From a virus, in the IMG/VR virus record IMGVR_UViG_3300043449_000907, positions 1 through 40,702 of that record: DNA of 40,702 bases. One strand, 5' to 3'. Below the pieces are notes generated by a model. It was not told where the DNA came from, did no database searches, and saw only the letters and a program-made list of their open reading frames with translations. A program made the position numbers and the translations under genes. This document shows, one piece after another, positions 30,450-36,964 of this stretch. The first letter of the stretch is position 1. Each line of letters starts with the position of its first letter.

Positions 30450-31166
30450 ATGCTAACTCGTTCGAAAGATAGGAAAGTAACTAATGCCGTATCCCCAAAT
30501 GGAAAAACCCCAACTATCGCCAACACTTTTGGATTACCTAGTGGAAAGGCTTACTCGTGCCCTGGTGCAACCACTGTATGTGAAAGTGTCTGCTACGCAG
30601 GAAAACTAGAGAAAGTCTATAAAGGCGTAAAGAATGTATTGCTATCCAATTGGGAGCAATTGAAAGACGCTGATTATCTAACTATGTATAATCTATTGGA
30701 TGAAATGATTATTGCATTCAAGAAAGATTGTGATAAGCGTAGTGCAGAAAAACTATTCCGTATTCACTGGGATGGTGATTTCTTTAATGAGACCTATGTA
30801 TTAGCATGGAAGGATGTAATCCTTAAGCATGTAGATACACAATTTTGGGCCTATACCCGTTCAGACTTTGCCGTTGAACCATTAACAGGTATTGCTAACC
30901 TATCACTTTATTTTAGTACTGATAGTGCTAATCGTGTATTGGGTATTCAACTCAAGAAGAAGCATGACGTTAAGTTAGCATACCTTGCTAAGACTTTTGC
31001 AGAAGGTAAGGCAGACTTTGAAGCAATTCAAGATAAGGCTGCCATTCCATGCCCCGAAAATGCTAAGAAGATAAAACTGATTAGTGATAAGGGCAGTGCA
31101 TGTGTAACTTGTTCACAATGTGTATTTAATCGCAATGACATTCTATTTAGTGCAACTAAGAAATGA
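30450..31166 (+). CDS. GP88-family cysteine-rich protein
   Basis: 238 residues. Cysteines are in two groups: C37, C44 and C48 in SCPGATTVCESVCYAGKLEK, and C201, C218, C221 and C224 near the end (IPCPEN ... ACVTCSQC). This and the 'IHWDGDFFNETYVLAWKDVI' and 'FWAYTRS' motifs match the 'gene product 88' family common in mycobacteriophages and other phages. A seven-cysteine pattern with CxxCxxC suggests an iron-sulfur or zinc centre, but the function is not known. RBS AAGAAAGGAAC. It is transcribed from its own promoter together with 31173. Confidence 0.82.
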   Translation: MLTRSKDRKVTNAVSPNGKTPTIANTFGLPSGKAYSCPGATTVCESVCYAGKLEKVYKGVKNVLLSNWEQLKDADYLTMYNLLDEMIIAFKKDCDKRSAEKLFRIHWDGDFFNETYVLAWKDVILKHVDTQFWAYTRSDFAVEPLTGIANLSLYFSTDSANRVLGIQLKKKHDVKLAYLAKTFAEGKADFEAIQDKAAIPCPENAKKIKLISDKGSACVTCSQCVFNRNDILFSATKK

Positions 31167-31172
31167 GGAACT

Positions 31173-31328
31173 ATGCAAACCTATACAGTTGAAAAACTAA
31201 CCAATGATATCTATGAGGATAACTATTCTCATATTGACTTTATAGAAAACATGAATAGCGGTGATTGTGATTGTAGCATTCATGCTGCCATGGATTTAAT
31301 TGGGACGTATTGGGGAAAGAATTGTTAA
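31173..31328 (+). CDS. Small hypothetical protein with CDC motif
   Basis: 51 residues (MQTYTVEKLTNDIYEDNYSH ... SGDCDCSIHAAMDLIGTYWG). GAGGAA lies before the ATG and the gene follows the GP88-like stop by 6 nt. No family recognised. Confidence 0.6.
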   Translation: MQTYTVEKLTNDIYEDNYSHIDFIENMNSGDCDCSIHAAMDLIGTYWGKNC

Positions 31329-31387
31329 TCCTTGGAATATGCCTAGCTCTATTAACAATTTTTCTGATCCAATAAATGTCGGTGGGA

Positions 31388-31458
31388 GGGGCTCGCCCAT
31401 TTTTATCTGTTTGTCAAGTTTTACGTATTTACGGCGTGTCGTTATGAAATCGTTATAA
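31388..31458 (+). repeat. GGGGCTCGCCC, CGGCGTGTCG and operator cluster
   Basis: GGGGCTCGCCC (31388-31398), CGGCGTGTCG (31432-31441) and GTTATGAAATCGTTATAA (31441-31458) in a row, followed by AATGTCCGATTTGTGG. The 334-bp gap 31329-31662 otherwise holds only promoters Q and F and a second operator. Confidence 0.55.
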
Positions 31459-31492
31459 ATAATGTCCGATTTGTGGCGTTTTGGATTTGCTA

Positions 31493-31515
31493 TTGTCGGA
31501 GGGTTTCGCTATAAT
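31493..31515 (+). promoter_or_regulatory. Fixed-spacing promoter Q
   Basis: TTGTCG, 11 bp (GAGGGTTTCGC), TATAAT. It stands 95 bp upstream of promoter F, so the two are in tandem. Confidence 0.6.
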
Positions 31516-31555
31516 TGTAGTAGTTGGAAATCAGCAGACAAAAAAGTAAATAGTT

Positions 31556-31575
31556 GTTATCAAAATGTTATCAAA
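31556..31575 (+). promoter_or_regulatory. 11-bp tandem operator
   Basis: GTTATCAAAATGTTATCAAA, 12 bp upstream of promoter F and downstream of the start site expected for Q, so it could repress Q and act on F. Confidence 0.55.
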
Positions 31576-31587
31576 TAGACTTGATAA

Positions 31588-31610
31588 ATGTCAGAGGTAT
31601 CCGCTACAAT
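31588..31610 (+). promoter_or_regulatory. Fixed-spacing promoter F
   Basis: ATGTCA, 11 bp (GAGGTATCCGC), TACAAT, 53 bp before the ATG at 31663. The element starts with an ATG in frame with the gene, but the ribosome site argues for the downstream start. Confidence 0.55.
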
Positions 31611-31662
31611 AGTATTATCAACAAAAGTTGGTATAAAACAACAGAAATGGAAAGGAAGCAAA

Positions 31663-31815
31663 ATGACCGCAACTTACAAGATTGGTGACACTTTCACCAC
31701 CCTCAAGTCAAAGGTTACTGGAACTATCGAAGAGATTGTTCCTAACGCATCTGGCTCGGTGCGTGTTCGCCTAAATGTAAATGGTAATCCACGCTGGACT
31801 ACCTACAAGGCATAA
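31663..31815 (+). CDS. Small beta-barrel-like protein
   Basis: 50 residues from MTATYKIGDTFTTLKSKVTG. GGAAAGGAAGC precedes this ATG; upstream ATGs lie in the promoter. The sequence (VTGTIEEIVPNASGSVRVRLNVNG) is a short SH3-like barrel. No family recognised. Confidence 0.65.
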   Translation: MTATYKIGDTFTTLKSKVTGTIEEIVPNASGSVRVRLNVNGNPRWTTYKA

Positions 31816-31861
31816 CGGGTATGATGTGCTGGGTATCACAATAAACTACCCACCCACCAAC

Positions 31862-31891
31862 TTGACTTATTACCCCAAGTCGTAGTAAAAT
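31862..31891 (+). promoter_or_regulatory. Sigma-70-type promoter K
   Basis: TTGACT, 18 bp, TAAAAT, 35 bp before the ATG at 31926. Confidence 0.55.
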
Positions 31892-31925
31892 AGTATAAAC
31901 AAACAAATGAAAGAAGGAAGAAATA

Positions 31926-32372
31926 ATGGCAAAATCGCTAGCAGTAAAAATCCCAACGACTTCTCTTATCGCAGAAGTTGAGTCACAAATCGCAAAGGTA
32001 GAGCAGGACATTGACAACTACTCTGCCCTCCGTAAGCAGTATGACCTTGATGTAAAGCAGTATGAGAAGGAAGTTATCGCTCACGCTATCAAGGCACTAT
32101 CTGACCCAACAAACATTGGAACTGAGAACGGCTCACTTGTTCGTGTAACAGGTAACTATCGCTACAACGGCGTATCTGTTGAGTTCGATACAGAGGCACT
32201 AGGCTTCCCTAAGCGACCTGAAGAACCACAGCGACCAAACGAAAAGACTTACTATGGTCGTGACTACACTACCAAGTTGGACTTGCTCAAAAAGAACCTA
32301 AAGGTTCTCAAGATGACTACGCAGGAAGAAGTAAATGCTTCGACCTACAACTCCGTAATGGAACTTCTCTAA
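31926..32372 (+). CDS. Hypothetical coiled-coil protein
   Basis: 148 residues. Residues about 15-57 are a coiled coil (VESQIAKVEQDIDNYSALRK then QYDLDVKQYEKEVIAHAIKAL). A short beta section follows (GSLVRVTGNYRYNGVSVEFD), then a proline-rich RPEEPQRPNE and a second helix (KLDLLKKNLKVLKMTTQEEV). RBS GAAGGAAG. Related proteins occur in other actinobacterial phages as I recall; role unknown. Confidence 0.72.
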   Translation: MAKSLAVKIPTTSLIAEVESQIAKVEQDIDNYSALRKQYDLDVKQYEKEVIAHAIKALSDPTNIGTENGSLVRVTGNYRYNGVSVEFDTEALGFPKRPEEPQRPNEKTYYGRDYTTKLDLLKKNLKVLKMTTQEEVNASTYNSVMELL

Positions 32373-32387
32373 ACTGAGAAACTGACC

Positions 32388-32413
32388 TGAGCAAGTCAAT
32401 GATAAAAGGCTCA
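32388..32413 (+). ncRNA. 3' RNA hairpin TGAGC/GCTCA
   Basis: Stem TGAGC (32388-32392) with GCTCA (32409-32413) downstream of the 31926 gene. GACCTGAGCA-GTC-ATG...GCTCA is shared with the hairpin at 33779, where the stem is one pair longer. Confidence 0.4.
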
Positions 32414-32448
32414 CACTAATAATCCCAACAAAGAACAGGAAAATAAAA

Positions 32449-32628
32449 ATGGCTCGTAAGAAGATTGTAATCGCAACAGAAAAGTGGAACACCAAGAACG
32501 GTGAAATCTACAAGGCAGTAGTTCGTGATGCTAATGGACACTTCATTGGTGCTACTAATCAGACCAAGAACATTCCCGTAAAGCAGAAGCGAAAGTCGCC
32601 AATGACTCTCTTCCTTGTTGGGAAGTAA
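32449..32628 (+). CDS. Small basic protein
   Basis: 59 residues: MARKKIVIATEKWNTKNGEI, VVRDANGHFIGATNQTK, then basic KQKRKSPMTLFLVGK. The 'Y-V-V-RD..G.F...TNQT' centre resembles small DNA- or RNA-binding phage proteins. AACAGGAAAA serves as RBS. Probably read from promoter K with the previous gene. Confidence 0.65.
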   Translation: MARKKIVIATEKWNTKNGEIYKAVVRDANGHFIGATNQTKNIPVKQKRKSPMTLFLVGK

Positions 32629-32641
32629 GAAAAACTAACCT

Positions 32642-32704
32642 AGGTATGTTATTAAACTGCCTCCCCTTGTGGGGTTGACAAATGGATCAGCTGAGGGCTC
32701 GCCC
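32642..32704 (+). ncRNA. Paired hairpins plus GGGCTCGCCC element
   Basis: Stem 1 AGGTA / TGCCT (32642-32662, loop ends TAAAC), stem 2 CCCC-TTGT-GGGG (32663-32674), then GGGCTCGCCC at 32695-32704. The hairpin at 35014 has the same length and loop end but stem AGGCA / TGCCT, so pairing is kept while the sequence changes. Confidence 0.5.
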
Positions 32705-32705
32705 T

Positions 32706-32750
32706 TTATAACGTTTTGGTAACATTTAAGAAAAAGCTTACGACACGCCG
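32706..32750 (-). repeat. Operator repeat and CGGCGTGTCG motif, reverse orientation
   Basis: On the minus strand GTTACCAAAACGTTATAAA (32706-32726) and CGGCGTGTCG (32741-32750), directly upstream of promoter E. Confidence 0.5.
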
Positions 32751-32765
32751 ATGTACGATTTGCAT

Positions 32766-32788
32766 TTGTCAGACCCCCTATGTATAAT
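32766..32788 (+). promoter_or_regulatory. Fixed-spacing promoter E
   Basis: TTGTCA, 11 bp (GACCCCCTATG), TATAAT, 30 bp before the ATG at 32818. One of the best copies. Confidence 0.65.
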
Positions 32789-32817
32789 TATAGGTATAAA
32801 GAGAAAGAAGGAAAGAA

Positions 32818-33339
32818 ATGGGTACAAGAGGTATCACACAGGTAATCGATTCAAATGGTCAGACCGTTGTTGCACAGTATGGCCAATGGGACCACTATCC
32901 AGAAGGACAGGGTTTAAACATTCTATCATTTTTGACCTCAAGTCACAACATTATTGAACTACTTGAGAAGTCACTATTTAAATGCTACTTCGCAACTGAA
33001 TCAGAGTTGGAAGAGATGTACAAGCCATTCGTTACCGCTGATGGCATGATGACAATGGATAACAGCGATAAGTTTGCTGTAATGTATCCTAGTCTAACTA
33101 GAAACACAGGTTCAGACATTCTTAAGGTAGTTACTTATTCGACTGGCCGTGTTCCACTATCTAATCAGATTGACTTCATTGAGGACGACCTGATGTGTGA
33201 GGGTATCTATACAATTGATTTCCAGACTAGACTATTCACTTCACAGTATGGTGGAAAAAAGGTTGTGTTTGCTCTTGACAAACTCCCTACCGCTGATTTA
33301 TACTTGAATGAGTTCGCAAAGGAAGAGGTAATGGCATAA
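32818..33339 (+). CDS. Hypothetical protein of the MGTRG...AQYGQWDxYPEGQG family
   Basis: 173 residues. The start MGTRGITQVIDSNGQTVVAQ with YGQWDHYPEGQGLNILSFL is a conserved opening found in many actinobacterial phages and also in plasmids, without known function. Residues about 40-70 are helical; the C-terminal half is alpha/beta (FTSQYGGKKVVFALDKLP). RBS GAAAGAAGGAAAG. First gene of a three-gene operon with one-base overlaps. Confidence 0.75.
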   Translation: MGTRGITQVIDSNGQTVVAQYGQWDHYPEGQGLNILSFLTSSHNIIELLEKSLFKCYFATESELEEMYKPFVTADGMMTMDNSDKFAVMYPSLTRNTGSDILKVVTYSTGRVPLSNQIDFIEDDLMCEGIYTIDFQTRLFTSQYGGKKVVFALDKLPTADLYLNEFAKEEVMA

Positions 33340-33530
33340 TGGAAAAGACAGAATACACAATCCTAACAGGTGAGTCATATAGCGTTATGGCCACAAGCGA
33401 AGACGAAGCAATGGCAAAGTTCTTTGTTCATCTAGGTTTTTCAGATGAGGAAGACTACAAGGATTCAGGATTTAATTTTTCTGATGAGAATGATGTAGAA
33501 TATAGCGAAACACTAACGGAGGTATTGTAA
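33339..33530 (+). CDS. Small acidic protein
   Basis: 63 residues. YTILTGESYSVMATSEDEAMAKF looks like the strand-helix start of a small alpha/beta domain; the rest is very acidic (SDEEDYKDSGFNFSDENDVEYSE). Coupled by TAATG to both neighbours. Confidence 0.65.
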   Translation: MEKTEYTILTGESYSVMATSEDEAMAKFFVHLGFSDEEDYKDSGFNFSDENDVEYSETLTEVL

Positions 33531-33727
33531 TGAGTAAGTATCAAACGGTAACCGTCAAACTAACTGGCAATGATGGGAATGCATTCTCAATCATGGCCCA
33601 AGTCTCAAAGGCACTGCGTAAAGCTGGAGCTAGCTCTGAAGAGGTAGAACAGTATATGTCTGAGTCTATGTCTGGAGACTACAATAATCTTCTACGTACC
33701 GCAATGAAATGGGTTAACGTAGAGTAA
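33530..33727 (+). CDS. Small conserved phage protein (LTGxDGNAFxIMxxVxxALRKAG family)
   Basis: 65 residues. TVKLTGNDGNAFSIMAQVSKALRKAGASSEEVEQYMSESMSGDYNNLLRTAMKWVNV is a small conserved protein found in phages of very different hosts and in plasmids; function unknown. An ACGGAGG ribosome site ends the gene before it, and the start overlaps that stop. Confidence 0.78.
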   Translation: MSKYQTVTVKLTGNDGNAFSIMAQVSKALRKAGASSEEVEQYMSESMSGDYNNLLRTAMKWVNVE

Positions 33728-33778
33728 GGGGTACTGCAGGCCGTTCATCCTTTCTTTCTGCCTGCATGCTAAGGGACC

Positions 33779-33839
33779 TGAGCACGTCCATGTAAACTGC
33801 TCATTACCCTTGCACTGGGGATCGAAAAGTGCTCGCCCC
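33779..33839 (+). ncRNA. Hairpin, possible pseudoknot and GCTCGCCCC element
   Basis: Stem TGAGCA / TGCTCA (33779-33803) with a loop ending TAAAC. Then GCACT and AGTGC pair around GGGGATCGAAA, and the GGGG in that loop could pair with the CCCC of GCTCGCCCC (33831-33839), an H-type pseudoknot. A TGCAGGC/GCCTGCA stem lies a little upstream at about 33735-33766. Confidence 0.45.
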
Positions 33840-33897
33840 TGTGGATAACTCTGATCAGCCTGTGGATAACTTTGTTACGAGATCGTTACGACACGCC
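33840..33897 (-). promoter_or_regulatory. DnaA box pair, operator and CGACACGCC motif
   Basis: TGTGGATAA at 33840-33848 and 33861-33869 (21 bp apart), a degenerate GTTACGAGATCGTTACGA at 33874-33891 and CGACACGCC at 33889-33897, all upstream of promoter I. Confidence 0.5.
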
Positions 33898-33924
33898 CAT
33901 GATTTTTGGCTATTTGATTTGACA

Positions 33925-33947
33925 TTGTCGGTGGGGTCATGTAAGAT
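33925..33947 (+). promoter_or_regulatory. Fixed-spacing promoter I
   Basis: TTGTCG, 11 bp (GTGGGGTCATG), TAAGAT, 41 bp before the DUF932 gene. Confidence 0.6.
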
Positions 33948-33987
33948 TATAGTATTAGAAAAACCCTACAACAGAAAGGAGCCTCTC

Positions 33988-35001
33988 ATGGCTCATTTGC
34001 TAGAATCAGACGCTAACGGAAACACTGCTTTCGCATCTTTGCGAGAGCCTGCATGGCATGGTCTTGGAACTGTGTTCAATGAAGAAGTTACTACATCTAA
34101 GATGTTGGAACTCGCTCACCTAGACAACTGGAATGTTCGTCTTGAAGACGTATCAATTCCTGACACATTCGCAAGTGACAAGAACTATTTCTTCGTTACT
34201 CGCACAAACCCATTCGACAATTCTCAGAACGATGTTCTTGGCGTTGTTGGCGAACGCTACAAGGTTTTGCAGAATGAAGATTTGTTCTCATTCGGTGACA
34301 ACATTCTTGATGGTGGCGGACGTTGGGAAACTGCTGGCTCAATCAAGGGTGGTCGTGTTGTGTTCGGCTCTCTTGCTCTTGAACGTGAAACTGTTCTTGA
34401 CCCTACTGGCGTTGCAGATAAGGTAAAGACTTATCTTCTAATCAACACCTCTCACGATGGTTCAATTGCAATTCAAGCAAGCATTACACCTGTTCGTGTT
34501 GTGTGTGCTAACACTCTCAACCTTGCTCTTGGCTCACGTGGTCGTGGTCCTAAGCAATCTTTCAAGATTCGTCACACTCAGACTGCAGAAGGCAAGATTG
34601 CTGTTGCACGTGAGACTCTTGGCTTGGCTAACAAGTACATGGACGAATTCGACAAGATGGCACACGCCATGATTCAGACTGAGGTCAATGCTAAGCAATT
34701 CAACGACATCATTCTTGCTGCTTATCCTAAGCCTGACAAGGACACTAAGGGTGCTGTCAAGAAGTGGGAAAACAAGGTAGATGTTATCAATGACATTTAC
34801 ACTGGTCAATTCAACGGCATGATTGCTGGCAACGCTTGGGGTGCTTTCAATGCACTAACTGAACGTCTTGATTGGTATCGCTCAGCACGTGGTGGTTCTA
34901 ACGAATCTATCCTTGCAAGTGCAAGTGGATTTGACCCTGCTATCAATGCAGAAAAGAATCGCCTGCTCAAGATTGTGCAGAACACTTTGCAGACTGCATA
35001 A
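33988..35001 (+). CDS. DUF932 / phage-plasmid-like protein
   Basis: 337 residues from MAHLLESDANGNTAFASLREPAWHGLG, the typical start of the DUF932 family. ACAGAAAGGAGCC precedes this ATG, and the open frame upstream is promoter and DnaA-box DNA, so the longer reading is wrong. Later hallmarks: VVGERYKVLQNEDLFSFGDNILDGGG, ERETVLDPTGVADKVKTYLLINTSHDGSIAIQASITPVRVVCANTLNLAL and the RHTQTAEGKIAVARETLGLANKY helix. The family is common in phages and plasmids of Gram-positive bacteria; the biochemical role is not known, though DNA or nucleotide binding is often guessed. The codon third positions differ somewhat (more C/T) from its neighbours, so it may be a more recent arrival. Confidence 0.85.
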   Translation: MAHLLESDANGNTAFASLREPAWHGLGTVFNEEVTTSKMLELAHLDNWNVRLEDVSIPDTFASDKNYFFVTRTNPFDNSQNDVLGVVGERYKVLQNEDLFSFGDNILDGGGRWETAGSIKGGRVVFGSLALERETVLDPTGVADKVKTYLLINTSHDGSIAIQASITPVRVVCANTLNLALGSRGRGPKQSFKIRHTQTAEGKIAVARETLGLANKYMDEFDKMAHAMIQTEVNAKQFNDIILAAYPKPDKDTKGAVKKWENKVDVINDIYTGQFNGMIAGNAWGAFNALTERLDWYRSARGGSNESILASASGFDPAINAEKNRLLKIVQNTLQTA

Positions 35002-35013
35002 TTATGCACTCCT

Positions 35014-35086
35014 AGGCATGAGTATAAACTGCCTCCCTCTGGGGATCGTGTTGAGCTTGACAAACGCACGAAAAGGGGCTCGCCCC
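35014..35086 (+). ncRNA. Paired hairpins plus GGGGCTCGCCCC element
   Basis: Stem 1 AGGCA / TGCCT (35014-35034), then CCC / GGGG (35035-35044), CGTG / CACG further on, then GGGGCTCGCCCC at 35075-35086. It follows the stop of the DUF932 gene and is the counterpart of 32642-32704. Confidence 0.5.
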
Positions 35087-35114
35087 AAATTGTTTTATTT
35101 GTCAAGTCAATTTA

Positions 35115-35216
35115 AATTACGATAGTATAACATTTTCCTGGGATTACGTACACTAGGACAAATAGTCACAAATTGGACATTACGTAGCTTATTTGATCCA
35201 TTTGGAGGATTACGTA
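35115..35216 (+). repeat. Cluster of ATTACG repeats
   Basis: ATTACG occurs four times in about 100 bp: AATTACGATAG, GGATTACGTACACTAG, GACATTACGTAGC and GGATTACGTACAGC. Four more lie near 38579, 38883, 39024 and 39165. Nothing else is visible between 35087 and promoter J. Confidence 0.4.
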
Positions 35217-35230
35217 CAGCCTACTTGACT

Positions 35231-35253
35231 TTGTCAGGGGGTAGGTGTAAAAT
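35231..35253 (+). promoter_or_regulatory. Fixed-spacing promoter J
   Basis: TTGTCA, 11 bp (GGGGGTAGGTG), TAAAAT, 32 bp before the ATG at 35285. Confidence 0.6.
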
Positions 35254-35284
35254 TGAAGTATCAGAAAGTAGAAAGGAAAACCCC

Positions 35285-35815
35285 ATGCATGTATTGCAAA
35301 ATATAGCAATTAAGGCAGAATCAAAAGATGAGGCTGCTGAAATTGTCAAATCTAAGTTCGATAGTATGTATTCAGAATCTGAGGGCTTAGGAGGCTGGAG
35401 TGATTGGTTCGTTGTTGGTGGTGGGCGTTGGAACAGCAGTTCTTCTAATCAGTACCACGATAGTAGTAATGACGTTATCTCTTATGTTGATAACATGGAA
35501 CAATTTAATCTTACCGTTAGCAACTCTCTTCAATACCGCCGTGAAGAAGTGGAGAGAATGAAGGAACGTATTGACTTCGATAAGTTCCAGAATGTGATTG
35601 ATAAGTTTATTTCAAATGACTTCTCAAATGAGGATAGGTTTGATATGAACACATGGTATATCAAGAAGATTGCTAGTATTATTAATGGCGAATGGAACTC
35701 AGACAGTTATTTCTACGACCTAGAAAACTATTCGACATCTTCAGAATATATGCAGGAGAACCTTGACAAGGGTTCTAAAAAATGGTATCTTGTACCAGTA
35801 GACTTCCACTTCTAA
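35285..35815 (+). CDS. Hypothetical phage protein (SDWFVVGGGRWN family)
   Basis: 176 residues from MHVLQNIAIKAESKDEAAEIV; AGAAAGGAAAACCCC precedes the ATG. The N-terminal domain ends in GGWSDWFVVGGGRWNSSSSN, a motif I know from uncharacterised phage proteins. A helical region follows (YRREEVERMKERIDFDKFQNVIDKF), and the C-terminus is WYLVPVDFHF. First gene of a run of overlapping genes up to 36943. Confidence 0.7.
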   Translation: MHVLQNIAIKAESKDEAAEIVKSKFDSMYSESEGLGGWSDWFVVGGGRWNSSSSNQYHDSSNDVISYVDNMEQFNLTVSNSLQYRREEVERMKERIDFDKFQNVIDKFISNDFSNEDRFDMNTWYIKKIASIINGEWNSDSYFYDLENYSTSSEYMQENLDKGSKKWYLVPVDFHF

Positions 35816-35833
35816 GAGAAAGTAGATAAACAA

Positions 35834-36013
35834 ATGGGACTATACAACGTAAAGGTAGTAGTTGAGTACGAGTATGAGGTAGAGGCTGATAGCCTTGAAG
35901 AAGCAGAAAAGCAAGGCTTTGAGTATGAGGACTATTCTTATACTGCTGACATTTATAGCATAGACGCTGAAGAACTTCCTTCTGATGAAGATGAGGAGGA
36001 TGAAGATGAGTAA
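35834..36013 (+). CDS. Small acidic protein
   Basis: 59 residues. A beta-alpha start (MGLYNVKVVVEYEYEVEADSLEEAEKQG) is followed by an extremely acidic tail of D and E. The start of the next gene lies inside the acidic tail. Confidence 0.65.
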   Translation: MGLYNVKVVVEYEYEVEADSLEEAEKQGFEYEDYSYTADIYSIDAEELPSDEDEEDEDE

Positions 36014-36200
36014 GTATATTACCAATGTTAATGGTGATTGGTGGGAGCTTAACCCTACCGACCCAGTTTGGGTACTAGACACTAACAATTTGACGGCAGA
36101 GCAATTTTCTGCTATCATTGATGAACATGACGGATTTGGCAATGACAAGTTCGAAGACGTAATTCGAGAGTATGGAAGAGAGACCCCACTTAATGTCTAA
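36006..36200 (+). CDS. Small hypothetical protein
   Basis: 64 residues from MSKYITNVNGDWWELNPTDP; the ATG is 8 nt inside the previous gene with GAGGAGG upstream. An ITNVNGDWWELxPxDPVWVL pattern followed by a helix (LTAEQFSAIIDEHDGFGNDKFEDVIREYG) is familiar from actinobacterial phages. Function unknown. Confidence 0.68.
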   Translation: MSKYITNVNGDWWELNPTDPVWVLDTNNLTAEQFSAIIDEHDGFGNDKFEDVIREYGRETPLNV

Positions 36201-36621
36201 GTTTTATACATATGGCTCTTGGGTAGATACCTTTAAGCCAATCAGAAATAATATCAGTAAGTATCAAGACGACAGCCTTATCCACTTTGAGACCTACGGT
36301 GAAGAAGTAGATTTTGTAAAGAAGGCTGACCCTAAGCACATCTGGACTGAAGTAGATGGTGACGAGGGTACTTATATCGTAGCAGGCTGGCACTTCGTCA
36401 ATCGTATTCACTACTACATCACAGAGAATCCTTGGGAAGATGAATACACAGAGATTCCTACTTGGACCTATCGTCCATGTGATTGTAGTGATGAGACTGA
36501 AGACGGAGAGTATAATCCTGAATGCCCTGAGTGTGATGAGGGCCTAGTAGATATCGACTGTGACACCGTAGAAGCCCTTAAGCAGATTTATGGAGAAGAC
36601 AATGCTGACATTATTTCGTAA
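36193..36621 (+). CDS. Hypothetical protein with a DnaJ-like cysteine cluster
   Basis: 142 residues from MSKFYTYGSWVDTFKPIRNN; an ATG 21 nt upstream is an alternative. The middle (ETYGEEVDFVKKADPKHIWTEVDGDEGTYIVAGWHFVNRIHYYIT) is a folded domain; near the C-terminus PCDCSDETEDGEYNPECPECDEG gives four or five cysteines that can bind zinc. Overlaps both neighbours. Confidence 0.68.
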   Translation: MSKFYTYGSWVDTFKPIRNNISKYQDDSLIHFETYGEEVDFVKKADPKHIWTEVDGDEGTYIVAGWHFVNRIHYYITENPWEDEYTEIPTWTYRPCDCSDETEDGEYNPECPECDEGLVDIDCDTVEALKQIYGEDNADIIS

Positions 36622-36943
36622 GAAGACTAAGACTATGATTGACTATGACCTGAACATCTTCATGCTGGAGATTCAGGACCCAATGACTGATGAATGGTAC
36701 TACGACCCTACCTCGTGGCATGTGCACGTATACAAGGTAGATGGAGCTGGGCACCATGAGGTTGACGTTGCAAGGCCACTAACACCCGAAGAGATTAGAG
36801 GCCTGGCCCTTAACAACGATCCATATTTTGATGGTGGCGATGCCTGGTATGGAATGTATGGGTACCTGAAGGACTATGAGTCAATCATCCCTAATACTAT
36901 TAAACAATACTTGGAATCATTCCCAATGTATGAAGCTTCCTAG
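36602..36943 (+). CDS. Hypothetical protein
   Basis: 113 residues from MLTLFRKKTKTMIDYDLNIF, with GGAGAAG 4-10 nt upstream. The rest (QDPMTDEWYYDPTSWHVHVYKVDGAGHHEVDVARPLTPEEI and DAWYGMYGYLKDYESIIPNT) is alpha/beta with no known family. The first 20 nt overlap the gene before. Last gene of the 35285-36943 run. Confidence 0.68.
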   Translation: MLTLFRKKTKTMIDYDLNIFMLEIQDPMTDEWYYDPTSWHVHVYKVDGAGHHEVDVARPLTPEEIRGLALNNDPYFDGGDAWYGMYGYLKDYESIIPNTIKQYLESFPMYEAS

Positions 36944-36964
36944 TTGAGCTTAGCTCCTAGGATA

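Noticed and set aside
31588-31662. N-terminal extension of the 31663 gene
   Set aside because: This frame is the promoter F DNA itself; a GGAAAGGAAG site marks the later ATG.
28098-32790. Cluster-A-mycobacteriophage-like stoperators as an explanation for the TTGTCAG sites
   Set aside because: Stoperators are found in varied positions relative to genes, while these sites keep an exact 11-bp gap to a -10 box just before genes, so they behave like promoter parts. An overlapping repressor site cannot be fully excluded.
33829-33987. N-terminal extension of the DUF932 gene
   Set aside because: The open frame crosses two DnaA boxes, an operator and promoter I; the AGGAG-preceded ATG at 33988 begins with the family's usual N-terminus.
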